NCBI GenBank assembly: GCA_018399015.1
Contig: CP073761.1
Coordinates: 558,001-622,000 of the forward strand
Direction of reading: 5' to 3'
Origin: Cyanobium sp. M30B3
Lineage (GTDB): Bacteria > Cyanobacteriota > Cyanobacteriia > PCC-6307 > Cyanobiaceae
Length of the DNA stretch: 64,000 nucleotides
Part shown: positions 1 through 7,754 of the stretch, in pieces
How positions within the stretch are numbered: position 1 is the stretch's first letter
Layout of the letters: every line of letters begins with the position of its first letter
Notes under the pieces: model-generated
Seen by the model: the letters and a program-made list of their open reading frames with translations, nothing else
What the model was told of the DNA's origin: nothing
The model's database searches: none
Program-made: the position numbers and the translations under genes

Positions 1-88
1 AGCAGGGTGGCCCGGTGGTTGTGCGCCGGGACGGGGCAGGACAGGGCCATACGGGCTGGACTGGGGAGAAGGGGAACCTTTAGCAGCC

Positions 89-229
89 TCAGGCTGCCGC
101 AGCCAGCCGCTCGCTCCAATACACAACAGCACCCAGCCGTTCGAGTTCCTGGCGGCGACGGCGGGCCCACTGCACGGGAATCCGCTCCTCAAAGCGCTCG
201 CCATGGAGATCCCAGCGCAGCAACACCAT
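89..229 (-). CDS. small basic hypothetical protein (46 aa)
   Basis: Short reading frame from ATG at 229 to TGA at 89. It encodes 46 residues with a charged, arginine-rich middle (WARRRRQELERLG) and an aromatic patch (AVVYWSERL). The amino-acid mix looks like a real short protein rather than a high-GC shadow, and short Trp/Arg-rich proteins of this kind are common in picocyanobacteria. I do not recognise a family. It points away from psbA. The rest of 1..486 holds only the psbA upstream region. Confidence 0.4.
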   Translation of the reverse strand: MVLLRWDLHGERFEERIPVQWARRRRQELERLGAVVYWSERLAAAA

Positions 230-330
230 GCCTTGAGGCCTGAAGAGGATGTCCCGAGCCTGCCGAGCGGATCAGCAGGTTGCGAGACACGGTGGGCCAA
301 CCCTGACCAGTCGCCCCTTCGACATCCCCC

Positions 331-360
331 TTCACAAACCCCGCAATGTTCTGTTACAGT
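331..360 (+). promoter_or_regulatory. possible psbA promoter
   Basis: TTCACA at 331-336 and GTTACA at 353-358 are 16 bases apart and could act as -35 and -10 elements, giving an untranslated leader of about 120 bases before psbA. GTTACA also matches one half of the cyanobacterial HLR1 box bound by RpaB at high-light genes, but I see no second half at the right spacing. Weak support. Confidence 0.3.
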
Positions 361-486
361 CAATGGCGACGGGATTCCGTCCCCGGCGGTTCCCCCCTGT
401 GGGTTCCCGTCTTACGTACCCCGGCTGAGCGGGGCTCCTGATTCGTTCAGGGGCATCCACCAAGCCACCACCCCTTTCTCGTTCTC

Positions 487-1566
487 ATGACCACCACTCT
501 CCAGCAGCGCTCCGGCGCTAACAGCTGGCAGCAGTTCTGTGAGTGGATCACCTCCACCAACAACCGCCTCTATGTGGGCTGGTTCGGTGTGCTGATGATC
601 CCCACCCTCCTGGCTGCCACCATCTGTTTCGTTGTGGCGTTCATCGCCGCTCCCCCCGTCGACATCGACGGCATCCGTGAGCCCGTGGCCGGCTCCCTGC
701 TCTACGGCAACAACATCATTTCCGGTGCTGTTGTGCCCTCTAGCAACGCCATCGGCCTGCACTTCTACCCCATCTGGGAAGCCGCCAGCCTCGACGAGTG
801 GCTGTACAACGGCGGTCCCTTCCAGCTGGTGATCTTCCACTTCCTGATCGGCATCTACGCCTACATGGGTCGTGAGTGGGAACTCTCCTACCGCCTCGGC
901 ATGCGCCCCTGGATCTGCGTCGCCTACAGCGCCCCTGTAGCCGCTGCCAGCGCCGTGTTCCTGGTATATCCCTTCGGTCAGGGTTCCTTCTCGGATGCCA
1001 TGCCCCTGGGTATCAGCGGCACCTTCAACTACATGTTGGTGTTCCAGGCTGAGCACAACATCCTGATGCACCCCTTCCACATGCTGGGCGTGGCCGGTGT
1101 GTTCGGCGGCAGCCTGTTCTCCGCCATGCACGGCTCGCTGGTGACCAGCAGCCTGGTGCGTGAGACCACCGAGAGCGAGAGCCAGAACTACGGCTACAAG
1201 TTCGGCCAAGAGGAAGAGACCTACAACATCGTGGCTGCTCACGGTTACTTCGGTCGCCTGATCTTCCAATACGCCAGCTTCAACAACAGCCGCAGCCTTC
1301 ACTTCTTCCTGGCTGCCTGGCCTGTGATTGGCATCTGGTTCACCGCCCTGGGCGTGAGCACGATGGCGTTCAACCTGAACGGCTTCAACTTCAACCAGTC
1401 GATCCTGGATTCCCAGGGTCGGGTGCTGAACACCTGGGCCGACGTGCTGAACCGCGCTGGTCTGGGTATGGAAGTGATGCACGAGCGCAACGCTCACAAC
1501 TTCCCCCTCGACCTGGCTGCTGCAGAAGCCACCCCCGTGGCTCTGACCGCCCCTGCTATCGGCTGA
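487..1566 (+). CDS. psbA: photosystem II D1 protein, E130 (D1:2-like) form
   Basis: D1 is the thylakoid reaction-centre subunit of photosystem II. With D2 it binds P680, pheophytin, QB and the Mn4CaO5 cluster. The 359-residue frame is the usual length and every key ligand is present: Y161 and D170, H198 (P680), H215 and H272 (non-haem iron), S264 in the QB pocket, and H332, E333, H337, D342 and A344 for the Mn cluster. The 15 residues after A344 are the tail removed by CtpA. Residue 130 is Glu ([10 protein letters not shown]), the form called D1:2 in Synechococcus PCC 7942, usually induced by high light; the D1:1 form has Gln. The start is ATG without a clear Shine-Dalgarno. A terminator follows at 1648. 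The neighbours are unrelated to photosynthesis, as expected for a dispersed psbA copy. Confidence 0.98.
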   Translation: MTTTLQQRSGANSWQQFCEWITSTNNRLYVGWFGVLMIPTLLAATICFVVAFIAAPPVDIDGIREPVAGSLLYGNNIISGAVVPSSNAIGLHFYPIWEAASLDEWLYNGGPFQLVIFHFLIGIYAYMGREWELSYRLGMRPWICVAYSAPVAAASAVFLVYPFGQGSFSDAMPLGISGTFNYMLVFQAEHNILMHPFHMLGVAGVFGGSLFSAMHGSLVTSSLVRETTESESQNYGYKFGQEEETYNIVAAHGYFGRLIFQYASFNNSRSLHFFLAAWPVIGIWFTALGVSTMAFNLNGFNFNQSILDSQGRVLNTWADVLNRAGLGMEVMHERNAHNFPLDLAAAEATPVALTAPAIG

Positions 1567-1599
1567 GGCCAACAGCCCAGCTGAGGCCAACAGCCCGGC
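1564..1599 (+). repeat. two tandem 18-bp units at the psbA stop
   Basis: The 18-bp unit starting with the psbA stop codon (TGAGGCCAACAGCCCAGC) is repeated directly after itself with one change (CAGC to CGGC), followed by another TGA. The result is a series of in-frame stops just after psbA. It looks like a small slippage duplication in the 3' untranslated region. Confidence 0.8.
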
Positions 1600-1647
1600 T
1601 GAAGTTCAGGACTCCAGCCTCCGGCTGGGCTCAAGACGGAATCCCGA

Positions 1648-1676
1648 AAGCCCTCGCCTCGCGGCGGGGGCTTTTT
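1648..1676 (+). terminator. rho-independent terminator of psbA
   Basis: A GC-rich inverted repeat (AGCCCTCGCC, short loop, GGCGGGGGCT) is followed at once by TTTTT. It sits 82 bases after the psbA stop, as expected for the end of a strongly expressed monocistronic psbA transcript. Confidence 0.85.
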
Positions 1677-1811
1677 GTGGTCCCCTACGGCTGCTAATGG
1701 GGAAGCCATGTCAGCCTGAGATCTGTCTCGCAGCGCGCCCGGATCGATGGGATCAGGGCACAGGCCCAGCCGAATTGGTGTATATTTACATTTGTAAAGC
1801 GCTTCTCAGGG

Positions 1812-1991
1812 ATGGGTGAGTTTTTGATCCCCGCATCCGCCGACTTTCCCCTGCAACTGGTGCTCGGGATGGTGTGTAGTGCGGCCCTTGGACTTTATGC
1901 CCTGCTCCAGCCGGGAGAGGGTGGAGACGATGATGACAATGGCTCAGGTGGTGGTGGCCTGATGCAGCCTGTTGCCATGGGCGCTGGCTGA
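1812..1991 (+). CDS. small single-span membrane protein (59 aa)
   Basis: ATG at 1812 to TGA at 1991. One hydrophobic helix (about residues 12-32, LQLVLGMVCSAALGLYALL) is followed by an acidic and glycine-rich tail (EGGDDDDNGSGGGG) and a short C-terminus. The contrast between helix and low-complexity tail argues for a real gene. Short cyanobacterial proteins with an Asp/Gly tail are common but unnamed, so I give no function. An AT-rich stretch just upstream (TATATTTACATTTG, near 1780) is a plausible promoter. Confidence 0.6.
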   Translation: MGEFLIPASADFPLQLVLGMVCSAALGLYALLQPGEGGDDDDNGSGGGGLMQPVAMGAG

Positions 1992-2123
1992 CTGCATCAG
2001 CAGCTGCCAGGGCTGGACCGACGACATGGTGCGACAGAAGGGCTGGGCTCCGGAGGTGGCCTGAGCGGGCCATGCACGTAGGCGACAGAAAGCGGCCGCC
2101 GCTCTCGCCTCAGGACGGCTGGA

Positions 2124-2420
2124 TCAGCGACGGCCGCCAGGTGCTGCATTTCCGGCCAGTCCGCTACAGGCCCTGGGGCCAGTGGATGAAGCGCGCGCCT
2201 GCAGCAGGGCCTGCACGCTGGCCACCTTGTCTTCCAGGGTCTGGTCCTTGTCGGTGCGGGTATTGATTGGTGCCCAATCGCCTTCAATTTCCGTGCCGTT
2301 GGGGTGCAGCTGGATCTTGAGGCCGGCATCGGCGAGCACCTTCTCGCAGGCGGCGATGGTGGGGGCCAGGTGCACACCCACGCCGATCGGCACCACGCAC
2401 AGATCCACGATCACCTTCAT
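2124..2420 (-). pseudogene. MTH1187-family thiamine-binding protein, internally deleted
   Basis: The first 37 or so residues (MKVIVDLCVVPIGVG..., then a GTEIEGDW block) match the start of the MTH1187/YkoF-like family of small thiamine- or HMP-binding proteins, and RTDKDQTLEDKVASV matches its conserved C-terminus. In the family about 28-30 residues lie between these blocks; here GDW and RTDKDQ are only about five residues apart, in frame. The tail after LLQ is unlike the family. The missing middle carries part of the ferredoxin-like fold, so function is doubtful. Start: ATG at 2420. The frame stays open, so a short product could still be made. Confidence 0.7.
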
Positions 2421-2450
2421 GGTCAGCCTCGGCAGATTGCCCCGATCGTG

Positions 2451-2552
2451 ATGCTGGTGGGCGTGAAGCTGCTGCTGCTCGCCGGCACCACCGCCCTGGC
2501 GATTGCCTTCGTGGTGGTGGGCGGACCCATTCGCCTGGGTGGGCTGGGCTGA
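2451..2552 (+). CDS. possible 33-aa membrane peptide
   Basis: ATG at 2451 gives a 33-residue peptide that is almost all hydrophobic (MLVGVKLLLLAGTTALAIAF, then a Val/Gly stretch). It has the size and shape of a single-helix photosystem- or cytochrome-associated subunit, but I cannot match it to a named one. It diverges from the thiamine-binding remnant 30 bases away. It may be a chance frame; the hydrophobicity is the only support. Confidence 0.3.
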   Translation: MLVGVKLLLLAGTTALAIAFVVVGGPIRLGGLG

Positions 2553-3128
2553 ACCATCCGCCTGCCACAACAAAGCCCGGAGCGCTGGCCCCGGGCATTT
2601 GTCTGCTCAGCCGTGGTTTTGTCCCAGGGGATCGGTCCCAAGGGGGTCGGGCGCAGCTGTGCGAGGTTTTTGCGTGGCTACAGCCGTGATCGTGTTCGGA
2701 TCAGGTGTTTTTCAGTTGTGGGCGGAGCTGCCGGCGCTGGCACCTGGGGCCAGGTGTCGATTGGGACGTTCCGTTGGGTCCGGGGCACCTGAGGCGATGC
2801 AATGGACGGCGACTCTGGCTACACGCCAGGAACGTCAGAGATCCGTCGAGAGTGTTGGAGCAGGGGCCGGATCGTCAGCGCGCTCCTGACTGCTGCTCAG
2901 GGGGGGTGTCTTCCGTCAATGGAGCCTCCGAATCCCGTTGCATCCACGATGGATCTGCCGGCCAGGGCCGGCAAGGGCAGCAGCGCATTCGACACCGCTC
3001 GTTACCGGCGGCAATCGGTCTTCATGAAGGGGGCTTCATGGCGGACGCCAGGATGCGGCAGCATCTCAATCAGCTGCCCCCCAGTGGCCTCCCCCCTGCC
3101 TGACAACCCGCAGCCGACTGGCCGGCGG
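2553..3128. other. no supported gene
   Basis: Several short frames overlap here but none has a recognisable motif or consistent coding character. A GCCCGG...CCGGGC inverted repeat at about 2574-2597 followed by ATTT could be a weak terminator for the small frame before it. The right end runs into the GNAT remnant. Confidence 0.5.
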
Positions 3129-3395
3129 TGTTGGGCGCTGCTGGAGCCGGTGTTTCGTGCCGGCGAAAGCTTCCCCCACAACCCAGCCATCACCCAGGAG
3201 CAGGCCCAGGTTGCGTGGGTGGAGCACAGCCAGGTGGTGATGGTGGCTGTGGATGGGACCGCCGGCATCCGCTGCTGGCAGCGCAACGGTTTCCGGGTGG
3301 TCGGCACCCTGCCGGGAGCGTTCCGCCATCGGCAGCTGGGTTATGTCGATGCGCTGGTGATGGTCCAGACCCTGGCTGCTGGGGCGAAGCCATAG
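3129..3395 (+). pseudogene. GNAT acetyltransferase remnant, middle missing
   Basis: The conceptual product keeps both ends of a small GNAT N-acetyltransferase. The N-terminal block WALLEPVFRAGESFPHNPAI is typical of the family start, and the C-terminal block WQRNGFRVVGTLPGAFRH followed by YVDALVM is the typical final strand region. Only about 20 residues separate them, where a full protein has about 90, including the acetyl-CoA-binding Q/RxxGxG/A loop. That loop is absent. The N-terminal residues before WALLEP lie in another frame. This is an internally deleted pseudogene. Confidence 0.7.
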
Positions 3396-3707
3396 AGGTG
3401 ATTCCACTGCGGCTTACACCAGGGCAAGACCTGCGCCTGGCGCTGGAGACCTGGAAGGTCGTGCCGCGGTCCCTCGCGGTGCCCACCGAAAATTGGGCTG
3501 CGGCCCGGAGGGAGCGCAGGAACCTGCGAAAGAGGCGCCCAGGGCTTGCGGGTGATCGCTCCAATCAGTTCTATTTCGGACGAAGCTGATTCGCCATCCA
3601 GCTTGCCGCCCAACCAAAGAAGATGGCCGCGCCTTTCATTATGTAAAGACTCGGAGAACATATTAGACTCTTACTTCTATTGTTCGACCCGAGCTCTCTA
3701 TTCGGCC

Positions 3708-4349
3708 ATGGCTAACACGTACGACAACGAGGTATTCGAGTATCGTACACATCGGTTGGTGGTGGGCCTGATTGCCCTCTCGCTTCCGTTGGTCGTGAGT
3801 GTGCTTTCCGGCGAACGCCTTGCCTCCATAAGCGCTTCGTATTACACAGATGCACGCGATTGGATGGTCGGATTGCTGTTTGTCGTCGGTGCGTTTCTGT
3901 TGTCCTACAACGGTCACACCACAAGGCAGTCAATCATCAGCAAGATCGCAGCCATAGCCGCTGCTGGAATTGCCGTCTTTCCGACAGGGTGCAAAACATG
4001 CGAAACGAGCTCCACCACTGTTCTCCACTTCGTGTGTGCCACGGTGCTGTTTTCCTCCCTGGCCTACTTCTGTCTAGGACCCTTCCGGGAGAAGCTCCTC
4101 GGGAAAGGAGGCAAGAAATTTCTCAGGAGGAGAATCTATCTCGCCTGTGGCCTCACGATGATTGCATGTATGGCAGGGATTGCTGCTGCAGGTCTTTTCA
4201 TTCCTGCGGAATTGATCGCCGAATTGCGGATTGTTTACTGGGGAGAAGCGATCGCCCTGTTCGCTTTCGGAATTGCGTGGTTCGTCTCCGGAAAGGCTCT
4301 CAGGATCATCGCCGACGAGGGGGAACTCCTGAAGTTATGGCAACCGTGA
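3708..4349 (+). CDS. multi-span membrane protein of unknown function (213 aa)
   Basis: The first plausible start is ATG at 3708 (MANTYDNEVFEYRTHR); the frame stays open further upstream but that part is not hydrophobic and looks non-coding. The protein has about six hydrophobic segments, starting with VGLIALSLPLVVSVLSG, with the motif SASYYTDARDWMVGLLFV between helices 1 and 2. A tyrosine-rich loop before a helix is seen in DUF998-like and related bacterial membrane proteins, but I cannot assign it firmly. Base composition is less GC-rich than the neighbours, which suggests separate acquisition. It stands alone on this strand. Confidence 0.75.
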   Translation: MANTYDNEVFEYRTHRLVVGLIALSLPLVVSVLSGERLASISASYYTDARDWMVGLLFVVGAFLLSYNGHTTRQSIISKIAAIAAAGIAVFPTGCKTCETSSTTVLHFVCATVLFSSLAYFCLGPFREKLLGKGGKKFLRRRIYLACGLTMIACMAGIAAAGLFIPAELIAELRIVYWGEAIALFAFGIAWFVSGKALRIIADEGELLKLWQP

Positions 4350-4382
4350 ACAGAAAAAGGGTCAACCATGGAAGGTGAATCG

Positions 4383-4905
4383 ATGAGCGCCGCCAGGCGA
4401 TCAAGCGCAGCTTCAACAGCCCGCCGGCCGACCACCCGCTGCGGATCCTGATCGCCACCGACGCCGCCAGCCAGGGCGTGAACCTGCAGAGCCACTGCCA
4501 CGACTTCGTGCTGCCCTGCGCCCGGAAGACACGGTGCTCGCCACGGTGGTGCGCAAGACCGACCAGATCCGCCATGGGCTGGGCTGGCTGCCACCGGTGG
4601 TGATCCGCAAGCTCAACGACCTGCTGGCCAAGGGCATCAACCCCACGGCATTGGCTTCCACCCTGGCGGAGATCGAGGGGCTGGATCAGGAGGAGACCGC
4701 CCGTTTCGCCAGGGTGCTGGATGAGCAACGCAGGCGCATCCTCAGCAGCCGCAGCCGCGTGAAGGACAACCCCGACCAGCTGCTGCTCGAACTGGGCGAC
4801 ATCGCCGATGCCGAAGCGCTGAAAGCCGTTCGCCGCCAGGTGAGCGACAACTGGCGCTACTGGGAGCGGCGGCTGGCGTCGATCGACCTCTGGCCGCAGG
4901 CCTGA
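4383..4905 (+). pseudogene. Snf2-type helicase C-terminal remnant
   Basis: The first block reads HPLRILIATDAASQGVNLQS, the helicase C-terminal domain motif of Snf2-like enzymes (ATDAASEGxNLQ). The second block, in another frame, reads EDTVLATVVRKTDQIRHGLG, which in such helicases follows the arginine-finger region. The QRxGRIDRxGQ arginine-finger motif that belongs between them is missing, and the whole N-terminal half of the gene is absent. Similar helicases are found in phage-defence operons such as DISARM-type loci, so this may be the scar of a lost defence system. The remaining tail (residues after GLG, to TGA at 4905) is open and uninterrupted. Confidence 0.7.
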
Positions 4906-4957
4906 CCTCAGGCTCCAGGCCGATCGGTCTACGCTGTACAAATGCGATGTACAAGTC

Positions 4958-5212
4958 ATGACCCAGGTGTCCGTGTCTCACCTGCGCCAGCACCTGCCCG
5001 CCTACCTGAAGCGGGTGCAGGCGGGAGAAGCCATCCAGATCACCTCCCGCGGCCGTGTGATCGCCCGGCTGGAGGCCGAACACGATCCCGCCCAGGCTGC
5101 CCGCGAGTGGCTGGAGAAGCTCAAGGGCCGCGTGACCCTGGTGGATGTGGTGTCGCCGCTGGAACCAGACCTGGCTGATGCCGCCTGGAGTGGCGATGCC
5201 GACCATCTGTGA
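4958..5212 (+). CDS. Phd/YefM-family antitoxin
   Basis: 84 residues. The N-terminal half (MTQVSVSHLRQHLPAYLKRV, then GEAIQITSRGRVIARLE) is the standard Phd/YefM DNA-binding fold, in which the antitoxin binds its own promoter. The C-terminal half, rich in Asp, Glu and Leu, should thread onto the toxin. It overlaps the next gene by 17 bases, so the two are translated together. Expression is probably self-repressed through the short region at 4906-4957. Confidence 0.88.
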   Translation: MTQVSVSHLRQHLPAYLKRVQAGEAIQITSRGRVIARLEAEHDPAQAAREWLEKLKGRVTLVDVVSPLEPDLADAAWSGDADHL

Positions 5213-5597
5213 CACCCACATCCTGTTGTTCTGGGCCCATGAGCCGGAACGGCTCTCGTCCCTGTCCCGGCAAGTGCTGGAACGCGGGCGAAGCCAGGGC
5301 GAGCTGGCCATTGCCGACATCACACTCTGGGAGCTGGCACTGCTGCACGAGCGCGGGCGACTGGTGCTGCCGGCGGACGTTGCCCCAGACCTCTACCTCA
5401 GACAACTGCTCGCAGCCTTCCGGCTGCAGGTGCTGCCCATCACCGCTGAAATTGCCCTGTTGTCGCGCAGCGTTCTGTTTCAGCATGGCGATTCAGCGGA
5501 TCGCCTGATCGGCGCCACCGCCTTGCAGCTGGGTGCGCGACTGATCACCGCCGACGCCAAGCTGCGCGCCCTGCCGGAGCTGAACACCCTCTGGTGA
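5196..5597 (+). CDS. PIN-domain ribonuclease toxin (VapC-like)
   Basis: 133 residues from ATG at 5196, inside the end of the antitoxin frame. The conserved PIN acidic residues are present: CDTHILLFW near the start, the Glu of DITLWELALL, the Asp of SADRLIGATA, and ITADAKLRAL near the end. These chelate the metal that cleaves RNA. A PIN toxin after a Phd-type antitoxin is a standard type II arrangement. Both genes look intact. Confidence 0.88.
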   Translation: MPTICDTHILLFWAHEPERLSSLSRQVLERGRSQGELAIADITLWELALLHERGRLVLPADVAPDLYLRQLLAAFRLQVLPITAEIALLSRSVLFQHGDSADRLIGATALQLGARLITADAKLRALPELNTLW

Positions 5598-5727
5598 TCG
5601 CCTTTCTCAGCGTCAACGCCGTGAGGGTCACGGGCGATGGCATCCAGCAGCCCCCCCTCCCTCCCCCTGATGGTCCCTGGCCCGCAGGAACCCCTCTACG
5701 GTGACGGCATCAGATCACGGCATCAGT

Positions 5728-5881
5728 ATGCGCACCATCGTCGATCTGCCCGCGCGGGAGCGCGATCATCCTGGCCACGGCGCGCTGCGGCGACTTCAGC
5801 CTCGCGACCCGCAACGTGCGGGATTTCCCCCTGGCATTGGGGGGTGTGGTGCATCCCTACCGGCTTGACTCCCAGCGATGA
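5728..5881 (+). pseudogene. remnant of a second antitoxin-PIN pair
   Basis: MRTIVDLPARERD at 5728 is a typical VapB-like antitoxin start. About 30 bases later another frame reads ARCGDFSLATRNVRDFPLA, then VVHPYRL, the usual C-terminus of a PIN toxin. The antitoxin C-terminus and most of the toxin are missing, so one deletion seems to have fused the two ends of a vapBC operon. Confidence 0.6.
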
Positions 5882-6363
5882 CGGACACCCTCAGCACCAC
5901 CCCCGCCCCCCTGGTGACCCGCGCGGCCCTGGAGGCTTTCACCCAGCGGCAGCGCTCGCACGACACCGTGCTGGCGATGCTGGAGACCTGCAAAGCCGAC
6001 TTTCCCCTGGATCTGCATCTGCGGCGTCCAGAGGAGATCGGCCCGCGCTATCGCTCAGATCAGCACACTCGTATCGAGAAGAAAGCCGGCACCGCTCAAG
6101 GAATCAGAAACTCCTCAGCCCAAGGGGCGTCGAACTCTGCATGGGTGTGCATCTTCCCCAGCAGTCCGCCGGGCTGCCGAGGGGCAGAGGCAGTCCGAGA
6201 GACCGACGACTGCATGGCTGCCAGCAGTGCGCCGACCTGGCAGTGCTCATCAGGGGACAGGCGCTCCAGCTGCTGCTGTCGTGACGGGCTGATGGAGGTC
6301 ATGGGGGCCTACGCCTGCACCAACATTGATCCTCGCCAGGACGAGCAGATGGGGTTGGGGTGA
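5878..6363 (+). CDS. doubtful frame, unrecognised N-terminal fragment
   Basis: ATG at 5878 opens a 161-residue frame. The first 60 residues (LVTRAALEAFTQRQRSHDTV, then CKADFPLDLHLRRPEEIGPR) look like real protein and faintly resemble the C-terminal part of nucleotidyltransferase-fold proteins. After about residue 65 the sequence becomes Cys/Ser-rich and lies antisense to the small gene at 6096-6302, so it is probably not coding. I regard this as a fragment of a lost gene. Confidence 0.25.
   Translation: MTDTLSTTPAPLVTRAALEAFTQRQRSHDTVLAMLETCKADFPLDLHLRRPEEIGPRYRSDQHTRIEKKAGTAQGIRNSSAQGASNSAWVCIFPSSPPGCRGAEAVRETDDCMAASSAPTWQCSSGDRRSSCCCRDGLMEVMGAYACTNIDPRQDEQMGLG
6096..6302 (-). CDS. small antitoxin-like protein (68 aa)
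   Basis: ATG at 6302. The N-terminus is a short amphipathic helix (QQQLERLSPDEHCQVGALLA) and the C-terminus reads MHTHAEFDAPWAEEFLIP. The pattern 'xxxDFDAPLxxF' at the end is typical of DUF2281-like and other short antitoxins that partner PIN toxins. No toxin gene follows on this strand; the adjacent toxin remnant is on the other strand. Either an orphan antitoxin or a decayed pair. Confidence 0.5.
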   Translation of the reverse strand: MTSISPSRQQQLERLSPDEHCQVGALLAAMQSSVSRTASAPRQPGGLLGKMHTHAEFDAPWAEEFLIP

Positions 6364-6697
6364 TGAGCCAGCCCGACACGCCCTTGGAGCGCTCCCGCTC
6401 ACCCAGCCCCAACTCGCGGTGATCACGGCAGCCTGCAGCCAACACCACGTTTCACGGCTCTATGTGTTTGGTTCGCTGCTGCGCCCCGATTCCTGCCCAG
6501 GTCAGAGCGACATCGACCTGCTGGTGGAGTTCCAGCCGCTCGAACCCACTAAGCCTGTGGATGCCTACTTCGGGCTCGAAGAACAGCGCGCCGACAGCCT
6601 TGGCACTCCGGTGGATCTGGTCATGGCAACCGCCAGGCGCAACCCCATCGTGCAGGCCGCCATCGACGCCACTAAGCAGTTGCTCTATGCGGCGTGA
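6326..6697 (+). CDS. MNT-type nucleotidyltransferase (MntA-like antitoxin)
   Basis: The protein carries the minimal nucleotidyltransferase signature YVFGSLLRPDSCPGQSDIDL followed by LVEF: the GS motif and the paired aspartates that bind metal and ATP. Proteins of this type (MntA) neutralise HEPN toxins (HepT) by adding AMP to them. The start is uncertain; ATG at 6326 gives 123 residues, but the conserved part begins near LTQPQLAVITAA, so an internal GTG near 6419 is possible. The next frame overlaps by 11 bases and is a truncated HepT. Confidence 0.8.
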   Translation: MILARTSRWGWGDEPARHALGALPLTQPQLAVITAACSQHHVSRLYVFGSLLRPDSCPGQSDIDLLVEFQPLEPTKPVDAYFGLEEQRADSLGTPVDLVMATARRNPIVQAAIDATKQLLYAA

Positions 6698-6839
6698 TTC
6701 CAGGGTGCTGCTCATGGCTGTCGTCGAATACGGTCGAAGGCGCATCAACCTGTTTGACACGGGACACACGCCTCCCGCAGGCAGCACCACAACGCAGCAG
6801 CTGCCCTCGGAGATCCTGCGCCGATCTGGGAGCTGGTGA
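6687..6839 (+). pseudogene. HepT-like HEPN toxin, N-terminal fragment
   Basis: ATG at 6687 overlaps the end of the MntA-like gene, as in intact mntA-hepT operons. The first 20 or so residues (MRRDSRVLLMAVVEYGRRRI) fit the start of DUF86/HepT proteins. The frame then leaves the family and stops after 50 residues; the RNase motif RNxxxH and the rest of the four-helix bundle are absent. The antitoxin is kept but the toxin is dead. Confidence 0.55.
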
Positions 6840-7035
6840 CTGACCCGGAGGAGTCCGTGATCGATGCCCAGGCGTTGGACGACCTGCGCTGAAGGTGTGG
6901 CGGCTGCCGGTGGCTGCCATCTCTCAGTCATGAGCCTGCTGAGGGCTCACCAGCCGGACAGGTGAGCATGAAAGAGGTCAGGCGCCACTATGTGTACGAT
7001 CGCCTGTATAATGTGTATTGATACTGCGGAGACCT

Positions 7036-7230
7036 GTGCGCACAAACATTGTGATTGACGACAAGCTCATGGAGGCGACGTTGAAGGCCACAGGGCTGAA
7101 GACGAAGCGTGAGGCTGTCGAGCAAGGCCTGCGCACACTGCTGCGGCTGAAGCAGCAGACGGAACTGCGCAAGCTTCGTGGCAAGTACGAGTGGGAAGGC
7201 GACTTGGACGCAATGAGGCGTGACACGTGA
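7036..7230 (+). CDS. vapB: VapB-type antitoxin, copy 1
   Basis: 64 residues from GTG at 7036, which has a good Shine-Dalgarno (GGAG, 7 bases upstream). It begins with the short beta strand of ribbon-helix-helix VapB proteins (RTNIVIDDKLMEATLKATGL) and ends with a charged tail (KYEWEGDLDAMRRDT) that binds the toxin. It forms an autoregulated operon with vapC; the stop and the toxin start overlap (GTGA). The protein is identical to copy 2 at 9075. Confidence 0.9.
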   Translation: MRTNIVIDDKLMEATLKATGLKTKREAVEQGLRTLLRLKQQTELRKLRGKYEWEGDLDAMRRDT

Positions 7231-7628
7231 TTCTGGTCGATTCCAGCGTGTGGATTGACTTCTTCCGGAACACGCCCACCGCGCAGGCTGAGTGGCTTGA
7301 TGCCCACCTCGGTGACGAGGGGTTTGTCGTTGGTGATCTGATCCTTACTGAGGTGCTCCGCGGTTTCAAGGACGATCGGGGGTTCAACGAGGCGAGGCGG
7401 TTGCTCGGGCGGCTCGAGCACGTGACGCTTTGCGGCAAAGACCTGGCGGTGGAGGCTGCGCGGAACTTTCGGCGGCTTCGTTCATGCGGCGCTACGGTTC
7501 GAGGAACGATTGACGTGGTGATTGCGACCCGTTGCCTGGTTGATGGCTTCAGGCTTCTGCACAGCGACCGAGACTTCGATCCGTTAGTGGAGCAACTCGG
7601 ACTTCGGACCATCGATTGCGGCGCCTAA
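7227..7628 (+). CDS. vapC: VapC PIN-domain ribonuclease toxin, copy 1
   Basis: 133 residues, GTG start overlapping the vapB stop. PIN active-site acids are present: D5 (MILVDSSVW), E42 (LILTEVLRGF), D96 (GTIDVVIAT) and the SDRDFD motif near residues 113-118. The family cleaves tRNA or rRNA once VapB is degraded. Copy 2 differs at four positions, including SDRDF to SNRDF, next to the last conserved acid. Confidence 0.92.
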   Translation: MILVDSSVWIDFFRNTPTAQAEWLDAHLGDEGFVVGDLILTEVLRGFKDDRGFNEARRLLGRLEHVTLCGKDLAVEAARNFRRLRSCGATVRGTIDVVIATRCLVDGFRLLHSDRDFDPLVEQLGLRTIDCGA

Positions 7629-7754
7629 GGCCAGCGGATGCGAGAGGCGCGGCTGCGGCCACGTCACGACGAGCACTGATGATTGGTGCCCTGGCGCACG
7701 CAGCATGCGATTGCAGCATGCTATAATTAAGGTGCGAATTAATTTCTATTAAAC

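Noticed and set aside
412-1590. A 392-residue open frame antisense to psbA.
   Set aside because: It is the shadow of a highly biased, GC-rich gene; its His/Glu/Val-rich product has no domain and the psbA frame explains the region fully.
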